Source: Luteibacter sp. OK325 (GTDB lineage Bacteria > Pseudomonadota > Gammaproteobacteria > Xanthomonadales > Rhodanobacteraceae). Taken from it: 64,000 nt of DNA. A program made the position numbers and the translations under genes. Numbering within the stretch: position 1 is the first letter of the stretch; each line of letters opens with the position of its first letter. The notes under the pieces were generated by a model, which searched no databases, was not told where the DNA came from, and saw only the letters and a list, made by a program, of their open reading frames with translations. The stretch covers positions 248,001 through 312,000 of the forward strand of contig NZ_QAOX01000005.1 of NCBI RefSeq assembly GCF_003050935.1. The letters run 5' to 3'. This document shows, piece by piece, positions 17,147-24,649 of the stretch.

Positions 17147-18487
17147 ATGTCCGAACTCACTCCCCGCGAGATCGTCAACGAACTCGACCGTTACATCATC
17201 GGCCAGCAGGACGCCAAACGCGCCGTGGCCATCGCGCTGCGTAACCGCTGGCGCCGCATGCAGCTGGAACCGGGCATGCGCGAAGAGGTGACGCCGAAGA
17301 ACATCCTGATGATCGGCCCGACCGGCGTCGGCAAGACCGAAATCGCCCGTCGCCTGGCCACCCTGGCCAACGCACCCTTCGTGAAGGTCGAAGCGACCAA
17401 GTTCACCGAAGTGGGCTATGTCGGCAAGGACGTGGAGTCGATCATCCGCGATCTTGTCGACGTCTCGTACAAGCTGGTGCGCGACCAGGCCAAGGGCCGG
17501 GTGCGTAGCCAGGCTGAGGACGCCGCCGAAGACCGCCTGCTCGATGCGCTGCTTCCGCGCCGCCAACAGGCCACTGGCTGGGACGATACAGGCGCACAGA
17601 CCCCCGCCATCGATAGCGACACCCGGCAGAAGCTGCGCAAGCAGCTGCGCGAAGGCGCGCTGGACGATCGCGAGATCGAACTGGACTTCGCCACCAACGT
17701 CGGCGTCGAGATCATGACCCCGCCCGGCATGGAGGAAATGAGCCAGCAGCTGGGCAAGATGTTCCAGAACCTGGGCGGCTCGAAGTCGCAGAAGCGCAAA
17801 ATGACGATCCGTCAGGCGCGCCCGCTCCTGATCGAGGAAGAGGCCGGCAAGCTGCTCAACGACGACGAGCTGCGCGGCCGTGCGGTGGACCTCGCCGAGC
17901 AGAACGGCATCGTCTTCATCGACGAGATCGACAAGGTGGCCCAGCGTTCCGAATGGGGCGGCGCAGGCGTAAGCCGCGAAGGCGTCCAGCGCGACCTGCT
18001 GCCGCTGGTGGAAGGCTCCACCGTGTCGACGAAGTACGGCGCGATCAAGACGGACCACATCCTGTTCATCGCCTCGGGCGCGTTCTCCCTGGCCAAGCCG
18101 TCGGATCTGATTCCCGAGCTGCAGGGTCGACTGCCGATCCGGGTGGAGCTTTCCGCCCTGTCGGTCGACGACTTCAAGCGCATCCTCCGCGAGCCGCACA
18201 ACGCCCTGACCAAGCAATATGTTGCGCTGCTCAATACCGAGGGCGTCACCCTGGAGTTCACCGAGTCCGGGATCGACCGCCTCGCCGAGGTAGCGTTTCA
18301 GGTCAACGAGCGCACCGAAAACATCGGAGCCCGCCGCCTGCATACGGTGATGGAGCGCCTGCTGGAACGCATTTCCTTCGAAGCAGCCGACAAATCCGGC
18401 GAAAAGCATGCGATCGACGCCGAATATGTCGACAAAACGCTGTCTTCTCTCGTCAAGGACGAGGATCTGAGCCGTTACATCCTCTGA
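17147..18487 (+). CDS. hslU: HslU ATPase, unfoldase of the HslUV protease
   Basis: HslU unfolds substrates and feeds them to HslV. The 446-residue AAA+ protein has Walker A GPTGVGKT (about 57-64), the GYVGKD pore motif (about 90-95), a variable intermediate domain rich in charged residues, and Walker [11 protein letters not shown]. The C-terminal [11 protein letters not shown] tail inserts into HslV. It starts four bases after hslV, so the two are co-translated. Confidence 0.98.
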   Translation: MSELTPREIVNELDRYIIGQQDAKRAVAIALRNRWRRMQLEPGMREEVTPKNILMIGPTGVGKTEIARRLATLANAPFVKVEATKFTEVGYVGKDVESIIRDLVDVSYKLVRDQAKGRVRSQAEDAAEDRLLDALLPRRQQATGWDDTGAQTPAIDSDTRQKLRKQLREGALDDREIELDFATNVGVEIMTPPGMEEMSQQLGKMFQNLGGSKSQKRKMTIRQARPLLIEEEAGKLLNDDELRGRAVDLAEQNGIVFIDEIDKVAQRSEWGGAGVSREGVQRDLLPLVEGSTVSTKYGAIKTDHILFIASGAFSLAKPSDLIPELQGRLPIRVELSALSVDDFKRILREPHNALTKQYVALLNTEGVTLEFTESGIDRLAEVAFQVNERTENIGARRLHTVMERLLERISFEAADKSGEKHAIDAEYVDKTLSSLVKDEDLSRYIL

Positions 18488-18526
18488 ACAATGAGGGGTC
18501 CCCCCTCTGGTAAACTATTGACGTAT

Positions 18527-19147
18527 ATGGGCAAGGTTATTCAACTCAAAACCAACGGCCAGCGTGCGAGCCTGCGTGAAGCGCAGGACAGTCAGCAGCT
18601 GGTACGTCTGTGGCGCGACGAACTCGAACACGGCAGCTTTTGCGGCTACGTGGGCGGAGTCGGTCGCGAATTTTTCCTTCTGTGGGTCATCGGCGACGGC
18701 GTGAGCTATGACGGCATGTACATCATGCGGCATCGCGACATCTCCGAATTCGAAGCCCCCGACAAGCACAGCAGCTTCCTCGAGAAGGCGCTCGCGCTGA
18801 AGGGCATTCGCCCGACGCCGCCGGCGGACTTCCCGCTGGACGACATCCAGCAGGTGGTCAAGGCCGCCGCTGCGCACGCGCCTGTGATCGGCGTGCATGT
18901 CGACAGCGAGGACGAAGCCGAGGTCTGCTACATCGGCCGGCTGGTCAGCGTGGAGGAAGAAGGCTTCAACATGCAGGAAATCACCCCCGATGCGGAATGG
19001 CTGAACGAGCCGTCGTTCTTCTCCTGGGACGAGATCTCCACCATCAGCATGGAAGACGCCTACGCCACCTCCCTGCTTGCCGTGGCCGGCGACCCGCCGC
19101 CGCTCGAACAGGGCGACACCGGCGGCGGTTTCGGCAGCGCGCATTGA
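18527..19147 (+). CDS. Conserved hypothetical protein downstream of hslU
   Basis: The predicted protein has 206 residues, is acidic at the C-terminus and has no signal peptide or membrane helix. I chose the ATG at 18527 (MGKVIQLKTNGQRASLR); there is no good Shine-Dalgarno for this or for the upstream ATG at 18491. A 6-bp G/C hairpin (GAGGGG-TCC-CCCCTC, 18493-18507) lies between the hslU stop and the start. I do not recognise a domain. The codon pattern is that of its neighbours, and the position after hslU suggests a conserved xanthomonad gene. Confidence 0.75.
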   Translation: MGKVIQLKTNGQRASLREAQDSQQLVRLWRDELEHGSFCGYVGGVGREFFLLWVIGDGVSYDGMYIMRHRDISEFEAPDKHSSFLEKALALKGIRPTPPADFPLDDIQQVVKAAAAHAPVIGVHVDSEDEAEVCYIGRLVSVEEEGFNMQEITPDAEWLNEPSFFSWDEISTISMEDAYATSLLAVAGDPPPLEQGDTGGGFGSAH

Positions 19148-19156
19148 TCCGCTTTT

Positions 19157-19284
19157 TGTAGGAGCCGCTTCAGCGGCGATGGGTGCTCGCTATCAATCCG
19201 GGCGCCCGTCTCCGCAGGGATCGCCGATGAATCGGCTCCTACCGAGCAAAGGCACGAGCTTCGCCGATGAATCGGCTCCTACAA
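19157..19284. repeat. REP-like cluster, one forward and two inverted copies
   Basis: A forward copy TGTAGGAGCC-GCTTCAGCGGCGATGGGTGC starts at 19157 with a GCCGCT/AGCGGC stem. Two inverted copies with GCCGAT/ATCGGC stems (about 19221-19242 and 19261-19284) follow. Mixing of stem types inside one cluster is clear here. It separates the unknown gene from the DUF971 gene. Confidence 0.88.
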
Positions 19285-19333
19285 GGAGCCTTCCCCAGAA
19301 ATATTCTTGCAGCACCACCAAGGCCACCGGCCC

Positions 19334-19687
19334 ATGTCCCGCCCGCGCCCCCTCGATATCGTCCTGCATTCGGCCTCGCGCATCCTCGAGGTCAGTTTCG
19401 ACAACGACGAACGGTTCCGACTTCCCTGTGAATACCTCCGGGTGAACTCGCCCAGCGCCGAAGTGCAGGGCCACGGCCCGGGACAGAAGGTGCTGGTGGC
19501 CGGCAAACGCAACGTCGGCATCACCGCACTCGAGCCCACCGGCCACTACGGCGTACTGATTCGCTTCGACGACGGCCACGCGAGCGGCATCTTCGGCTGG
19601 GACACGCTGTACGACCTCGGCCGGGCCTACGACACGGCATGGCCCGCCTATCTCGCGGAACTCGAGGCCAAGGGTCTCTCCCGGTAA
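19334..19687 (+). CDS. DUF971 domain protein
   Basis: A 117-residue cytoplasmic protein consisting of one DUF971 domain, the fold also found at the N-terminus of gamma-butyrobetaine hydroxylase (LDIVLHSASRILEVSFDNDERFRLPCEYLRV). Typical end motifs FDDGHASGIFGWDTLYDLG are present. Stand-alone DUF971 proteins have been linked to Fe-S cluster maturation in other bacteria, which is only a hint here. The ATG at 19334 matches the family start. It follows hslVU closely in xanthomonads, by my recollection. Confidence 0.85.
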   Translation: MSRPRPLDIVLHSASRILEVSFDNDERFRLPCEYLRVNSPSAEVQGHGPGQKVLVAGKRNVGITALEPTGHYGVLIRFDDGHASGIFGWDTLYDLGRAYDTAWPAYLAELEAKGLSR

Positions 19688-19693
19688 TGGAAA

Positions 19694-19722
19694 GCACGCG
19701 CATGAAAGCATCCTGCGCGTGC
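19694..19722. promoter_or_regulatory. 9-bp inverted repeat between DUF971 and the ribose operon
   Basis: GCACGCGCA (19694-19702) and TGCGCGTGC (19714-19722) form a perfect inverted repeat with an 11-base spacer, starting seven bases after the DUF971 stop and about 80 bases before rbsK. There is no T tract, so it is either a weak terminator for DUF971 or an operator for the ribose operon, which has no linked regulator gene. Confidence 0.5.
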
Positions 19723-19802
19723 AAGGCGTATATTTGCGCGCCATCCCCATCACACCGGCGAACAACGGACGTTCCGAAGTCATCACCGCGGAGCTACAAG
19801 GC

Positions 19803-20699
19803 ATGACGCGAATCGTCGTCGTCGGAAGCATCAATATGGATCTGGTCACGCTTGCGCCGCGCTTTGCCGGCCCGGGTGAAACACTGACCGGTGACCGCTT
19901 CCTCACTGTTCCTGGTGGCAAGGGTGCGAACCAGGCGGTCGCCGCTTCGCGCCTCGGCGCCTCGGTGTCGATGGTCGGCTGCATCGGCGACGATGCCTTC
20001 GGCCAGCAGCTCTACGACGGCCTGGTTTCCGAAGGCGTCGACGTGACGCACGTGCGCCGGGTTGACGGGGTCGGCAGCGGCACGGCGTCCATCACGGTCG
20101 CCGGCGGCGAGAACAGCATCGTCGTGGTGCCGGCCGCCAACGGCCGCGTGACTCCCGCCCAGGTCGAAGCCGCCCGCGGCATCATTCGCGGCGCCGACGC
20201 GGTGCTGGTCCAGTTGGAAATTCCCCTCGATGCGGTCGACGCCACGCTGCGCATCGCGCAGGACGAGGGCGTTCCCGTCATTCTCAATCCCGCCCCCGCG
20301 CAGTTGCTCCCCGTCGAGTGGTTGTCGCGCGTGCGCTTCCTCACGCCGAACCAGCATGAGCTCGCGACCGTACTGGGCGCGCAAGGCGAGTCCGATTTCC
20401 GCGAACTCATGCGTCGCGCTCCCTGCCCGGTCGTGCTGACCCGCGGCGAGGACGGCGCGTGGTTCCGCGACAAGGATGAAGAGCCGCGCCACCAGAGCGG
20501 TTTCAAGGTCGACGCGGTGGACAGCACCGGCGCCGGTGACACTTTCAATGCCGCTCTCGCGGTGTACCTCGCCGAAGGCCTCGACGTGGCGGTGCGCAAG
20601 GCTTGCGCCACCGCTGCGATCGCCGTCTCGCGCCTGGGCGCCCAGGGCGGCATGCCGCGTGCCGACGAGGTCACGGCATTCCTGGAGACACATCAATGA
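19803..20699 (+). CDS. rbsK: Ribokinase
   Basis: Ribokinase phosphorylates ribose to ribose 5-phosphate with ATP. The 298-residue protein has the PfkB motifs GGKGANQAVAASRLG near the N-terminus and DSTGAGDTFNAALAVYL with the catalytic base Asp near residue 240. I chose the ATG at 19803 because the conserved domain starts there (TRIVVVGSINMDL); the upstream 28 residues are not family-like. It is the first gene of a five-gene operon, and its stop overlaps the rbsD start (ATGA). Confidence 0.96.
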   Translation: MTRIVVVGSINMDLVTLAPRFAGPGETLTGDRFLTVPGGKGANQAVAASRLGASVSMVGCIGDDAFGQQLYDGLVSEGVDVTHVRRVDGVGSGTASITVAGGENSIVVVPAANGRVTPAQVEAARGIIRGADAVLVQLEIPLDAVDATLRIAQDEGVPVILNPAPAQLLPVEWLSRVRFLTPNQHELATVLGAQGESDFRELMRRAPCPVVLTRGEDGAWFRDKDEEPRHQSGFKVDAVDSTGAGDTFNAALAVYLAEGLDVAVRKACATAAIAVSRLGAQGGMPRADEVTAFLETHQ

Positions 20700-21094
20700 A
20701 GCGCAGCGGCCTGCTCCATGCGGAACTCAACCGCGTGATCGCCGCGATGGGCCATACCGACACGCTGGTCATCGGCGATGTCGGCCTGCCGGTTCCACGC
20801 GGGGTTCCCTGCATCGATCTGGCGGTACTGCCCGGCATGCCCGATTTCGCCACGGTATTCGAAGCGGTCTATGCCGAGCTCGCCGTCGAGAGCGTGACGG
20901 TCGCCAGCGAGATCCATGCGCGCAATCCGGCGCTGGTGAAGCTCGCCGCGCGACTGGGCAAGGACGGCCTGGCCGTGAACGAGGTCTCGCATGAAGACCT
21001 CAAGAAGCTAAGTGCACGCGCCGTCGCCGTGGTGCGTACCGGCGAAACCTCGCCGTATGCCAATGTGATCCTGCACGCGGGCGTGACCTTCTGA
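20696..21094 (+). CDS. rbsD: D-ribose pyranase
   Basis: RbsD interconverts the pyranose and furanose forms of ribose so that ribokinase receives its substrate. The 132-residue protein begins MKRSGLLHAELNRVIAAMGHTD, the family start including the catalytic His, and contains IGDVGLPVP and the C-terminal YANVILHAGV. Its start overlaps the rbsK stop by four bases and its last base is the first base of the rbsA ATG, so translation is coupled on both sides. Confidence 0.96.
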   Translation: MKRSGLLHAELNRVIAAMGHTDTLVIGDVGLPVPRGVPCIDLAVLPGMPDFATVFEAVYAELAVESVTVASEIHARNPALVKLAARLGKDGLAVNEVSHEDLKKLSARAVAVVRTGETSPYANVILHAGVTF

Positions 21095-22575
21095 TGGCCA
21101 CGCCGCTGGTCAGCATGCACGACATCCACAAGGCCTTCGGCCCGGTGAAGGTGCTCGAAGGCGTGGACTTCGAGCTGATCGCGGGCGAAGTGCACGCCCT
21201 GATGGGTGAGAACGGCGCGGGCAAATCCACCCTGATGAAGATCCTCACCGGGATCTACGCGCCGGACTCCGGCACGATCCAGGTGGATGGAAAGCCCGTC
21301 TCGATCACCACACCAGCCGACGCCGAGAAGTACGGCATCGCGATCATCCATCAGGAACTCAACCTGATTCCGGCGCTCAGTGTCGCGGACAACCTGTTCC
21401 TCGGTCGCGAGATCCAGCGCTTCGGCCTGCTCGATCGCAAGGCGATGGTGAAGAAGGCGATGGAATGGCTCGCCCAGGTCGGCATGGAGAAGCTCGATCC
21501 GGATACCCTCGTCGAGCGCCTGTCGGTCGGCACACAGCAGATGGTCGAGATTGCTCGCGCTCTCGGCCAGAACGCGCGCGTGCTGATCATGGACGAGCCC
21601 ACCGCGGCGCTGACCGAACACGAGACGACGACGCTGTTCAAGTTGATCCGCGCGCTTCGCGAGAAGGGCACCGGCATCGTCTACGTCTCGCATCGCATGG
21701 AAGAGATCTTCGCGCTCTGCGATCGCATCTCGGTCCTGCGCGACGGCAAGTTCGTCGGCACGCGCCCCGTGCCGGGGCTGGCCTTCGACGAAGTGGTGAA
21801 GATGATGGTCGGTCGCACGCTCGAAGCGCGCTTCCCGGCCCGCACCTCCACGCCGGGCAAGGTTCGCCTGCAGGTGGAACACATCAGCGGCGGCATGGTG
21901 AAGGACGTGAGCTTCGACCTGCGTTCGGGTGAAGTACTCGGCGTCTCCGGCCTGCTGGGCGCGGGACGTACCGAACTCGCGCGACTGCTGTTCGGCCTGG
22001 ACAAACCGTCGGAGGGCCGCGTGCTGCTCGACGGCGAGGTGGTCACGGCGACCAACCCCAACCAGGCCATCCATGCCGGCTTCGGTTTCCTCACCGAGGA
22101 CCGCAAGGCGCAGGGCCTGGTGCTCGACCTCAGCCTGCGCGAGAACGTCAGCCTGCCGCGCGTACCTGCGCATATCGGCCTGGTCGATCGCCGTGGTGAG
22201 AAGACACAGACCCGCGGCCTGATCGAGGCGCTGAAGATTCGCACGCGCGACATGGAGCTCAACGTGAGCGCGCTTTCGGGCGGCAACCAGCAAAAGGTCG
22301 TGCTGGCCAAGTGGCTGGCACTGAAACCGCGCGTGCTCATCCTCGACGAGCCAACGCGTGGCGTCGACGTCGGCGGCAAGGCCGAGATCTATCACATCAT
22401 CAATCAACTCGCGGAGCAGGGCGTGGCCATTCTCATGATCTCCTCGGAACTGCCGGAGGTGCTCGCCATGAGCGATCGCATCCTGGTCATGCACGAGGGC
22501 CATGCAACGGCCCTGCTCGAAGCCCACGGTGCCACCCAGGAAACCGTGATGACTGCCGCGACCGGAGGCCACTGA
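21094..22575 (+). CDS. rbsA: Ribose ABC transporter ATP-binding protein
   Basis: RbsA is the double-domain ATPase that powers ribose import. The 493-residue protein has a complete first Walker A (GENGAGKST), signature LSVGTQQMVEIA and Walker B VLIMDEP; the second site has the degenerate GLLGAGRTE with LSGGNQQKV and VLILDEPTRGVD. This asymmetry is typical of sugar importers of this class. It overlaps rbsD by one base and is one base from rbsC. Confidence 0.97.
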   Translation: MATPLVSMHDIHKAFGPVKVLEGVDFELIAGEVHALMGENGAGKSTLMKILTGIYAPDSGTIQVDGKPVSITTPADAEKYGIAIIHQELNLIPALSVADNLFLGREIQRFGLLDRKAMVKKAMEWLAQVGMEKLDPDTLVERLSVGTQQMVEIARALGQNARVLIMDEPTAALTEHETTTLFKLIRALREKGTGIVYVSHRMEEIFALCDRISVLRDGKFVGTRPVPGLAFDEVVKMMVGRTLEARFPARTSTPGKVRLQVEHISGGMVKDVSFDLRSGEVLGVSGLLGAGRTELARLLFGLDKPSEGRVLLDGEVVTATNPNQAIHAGFGFLTEDRKAQGLVLDLSLRENVSLPRVPAHIGLVDRRGEKTQTRGLIEALKIRTRDMELNVSALSGGNQQKVVLAKWLALKPRVLILDEPTRGVDVGGKAEIYHIINQLAEQGVAILMISSELPEVLAMSDRILVMHEGHATALLEAHGATQETVMTAATGGH

Positions 22576-22576
22576 C

Positions 22577-23521
22577 ATGACGCTTCAACTCAACTGGAGC
22601 CAGGCCAAGACGCTGTTCCAGCGCCTTGGCTCGGTAATCGGCCTGCTCCTGCTTTTCATCGTGCTGTCGGTGCTGAGTCCGGACTTCCTCACCACGGGCA
22701 ACCTGCTCACCGTGCTGCGTCAGGTCTCGATCAACGCGCTGATCGCGTTCGGCATGACCTTCGTGATTCTCTCCGGCGGCATCGACCTTTCCGTCGGCGC
22801 GATCCTCGCCTTTACCGGCGCGATCACCGCGAGCCTCATGGCTGCCGGCCACGGCATGGTGCTTTCGGTGGGCGCAGGTCTCGCGCTCGGCGCCGTGCTT
22901 GGCATGGTCAACGGTGCGCTGGTTTCATGGGGCAGGGTGGCGCCTTTCATCGCGACACTCGGCACCGTCACGCTGCTGCGCGGTCTCACGCTGGCGTACA
23001 CGCAGGGCAGCCCGATCCCGGTCACCAACCCCGGCTTCGCCATGCTCGGCGGAGGCTATATCGCCAACCTGATCCCCCTGCCCGTGATCTGGATGGCCGT
23101 CGCCTTCATCCTCTGCGGCTTCCTGCTGCGTGGCACGGTGTTCGGCCGCCACGTGGTGGCAATCGGCGGTAACGAAGAGGCGGCGCGTCTGTCCGGTGTA
23201 CGCATTTCGCCGATGAAGCTCGCCATCTACGGTCTTTCCGGCCTTCTCTCCGCATTCGCAGGCGTTGTGCTTACCTCGCGGCTGTATTCGGCGCAGGCGA
23301 CGGCCGGTGCAGGCTACGAGCTGGACGCGATCGCCGCGGTGGTGCTCGGTGGTACCAGCCTGGCCGGTGGCCGCGGCTGGCTCTTCGGCACCCTGATCGG
23401 CGCCTTGCTGATCGGCTTCCTGAACAATGGTCTCAACCTGCTCGGCGTAAGCTCTTTCTACCAGCAGGTGGTGAAGGGCATCGTCATCCTGATCGCCGTC
23501 CTGCTCGACAGGCGGCAGTAA
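22577..23521 (+). CDS. rbsC: Ribose ABC transporter permease
   Basis: RbsC forms the membrane channel of the ribose importer as a dimer. The 314-residue protein is hydrophobic with about eight to ten helices and the family motifs FVILSGGIDLSVGAILAF and GGNEEAARLSGVRI (the cytoplasmic EAA-like contact for RbsA), and ends AAVVLGGTSLAGGRGWLFGTLIGALLIG. It lies one base after rbsA and 23 bases before rbsB. Confidence 0.97.
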   Translation: MTLQLNWSQAKTLFQRLGSVIGLLLLFIVLSVLSPDFLTTGNLLTVLRQVSINALIAFGMTFVILSGGIDLSVGAILAFTGAITASLMAAGHGMVLSVGAGLALGAVLGMVNGALVSWGRVAPFIATLGTVTLLRGLTLAYTQGSPIPVTNPGFAMLGGGYIANLIPLPVIWMAVAFILCGFLLRGTVFGRHVVAIGGNEEAARLSGVRISPMKLAIYGLSGLLSAFAGVVLTSRLYSAQATAGAGYELDAIAAVVLGGTSLAGGRGWLFGTLIGALLIGFLNNGLNLLGVSSFYQQVVKGIVILIAVLLDRRQ

Positions 23522-23544
23522 AAACAAAATGAGGGAATCTCACC

Positions 23545-24480
23545 ATGCGTAAACTCACCTTCCTCGCCGCCGCAGCGGCAACGCTGCTCGCGGCCTGCTC
23601 GCAGCAGGGCCCCGGCGAATCCACGCCGGCGGCTTCGTCGACGGCTGGCGGCGCCGCCGCGTCCGGTACGCCGGTGATCGGCCTTGCGCTGTCGACGCAG
23701 AACAACCCGTTCTTCGTCGAACTGAAGGACGGCGCCACGAAGGCCGCCAAGGACGCCGGCGTGCAGCTGGTGGTGGTCGACGCGCAGGACGATCCGGCTC
23801 GCCAGATCTCCAGCGTTGAAGATCTCATCCAGAAGCGTGTCTCGGTCATCCTGCTCAACCCGACCGACTCCTCGGCCCTGGCCGGCGCCGTGCAGTCCGC
23901 GCAGCGCGCGAATATTCCGGTGATCACGCTGGACCGCGGTGTCGACGGTGCCGAAGTCGCTTCGCACATCGCCTCCGACAACATTGCCGGCGGCAAGATG
24001 GCGGCCGATTTCCTCGCCAAGCAGCTCAACGGCAAGGGCAACATCATCGAACTGCAGGGCGTGGCCGGTACTTCGGCCGCACGTGAGCGCGGCAAGGGCT
24101 TCGACGATGAGATCGCTACGACCGGCATGAAGGTCGTTGCGCAGCAGCCGGCGAACTTCGATCGCGCGCAGGGCCTCTCGGTGAGCGAGAACCTGCTCCA
24201 GGGCAACACCGACGTCCAGGCGATCTTCGCCCAGAACGACGAAATGGCCCTCGGTGCGGTGCAGGCACTGGCCGGCAAGAACAAGAAGATCCTGGTCGTC
24301 GGCTTCGACGGTACGCCGGACGGCAAGACCGCCGTGCAGAGCGGCGCCATGGCTGCCACCGTCGCCCAGCAGCCGGAAGAGATCGGCAAGCTCGGCGTCG
24401 AGACGGCGAAGAAGCTGATCGACAAGCAGCCGGTCGAGAAGTCGATCGCCGTGCCGCTGAAGCTCCTCACGAAGGAATAA
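23545..24480 (+). CDS. rbsB: Ribose-binding protein, predicted lipoprotein
   Basis: The 311-residue substrate-binding protein has the two-lobed periplasmic-binding fold (GLALSTQNNPFFVELKDGA, DGTPDGKTAV). Unlike the soluble E. coli protein it has a lipobox LLAAC (Cys18), followed by SQQGPGESTPAAS, a flexible linker, so it is probably membrane-tethered. A GAGG site precedes the ATG. It is the last gene of the operon, and a strong terminator follows. Confidence 0.94.
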   Translation: MRKLTFLAAAAATLLAACSQQGPGESTPAASSTAGGAAASGTPVIGLALSTQNNPFFVELKDGATKAAKDAGVQLVVVDAQDDPARQISSVEDLIQKRVSVILLNPTDSSALAGAVQSAQRANIPVITLDRGVDGAEVASHIASDNIAGGKMAADFLAKQLNGKGNIIELQGVAGTSAARERGKGFDDEIATTGMKVVAQQPANFDRAQGLSVSENLLQGNTDVQAIFAQNDEMALGAVQALAGKNKKILVVGFDGTPDGKTAVQSGAMAATVAQQPEEIGKLGVETAKKLIDKQPVEKSIAVPLKLLTKE

Positions 24481-24512
24481 GCGTCGCTTAGCGATGTGAT
24501 GTCGTAACTAAG

Positions 24513-24549
24513 AAAGGCCGGGCCATCTCACGATGCCCGGCCTTTTTTT
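24513..24549 (+). terminator. Rho-independent terminator of the ribose operon
   Basis: A perfect 11-bp stem AAAGGCCGGGC (24513-24523) / GCCCGGCCTTT (24535-24545) with an 11-base loop runs into seven T residues. This is the clearest intrinsic terminator in the left half of the window. Confidence 0.95.
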
Positions 24550-24555
24550 GTTTCT

Positions 24556-24626
24556 TGTGGGAGCCGATTCATCGGCGATGCCTAACCGTGTCGCAAGCAC
24601 CCATCGCCGATGAATCGGCTCCTACA
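24556..24626. repeat. REP-like inverted doublet
   Basis: A forward copy TGTGGGAGCC-GATTCATCGGCGATG and an inverted copy ending at 24626, both with a GCCGAT/ATCGGC stem, separated by about 20 bases containing GCAAGCACCCAT, the same linker end as at 11.38 kb and 53.17 kb. It lies between the ribose terminator and the convergent ftsK. Confidence 0.9.
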
Positions 24627-24649
24627 AGAGCAGGGCATGCGGGGTGTCG

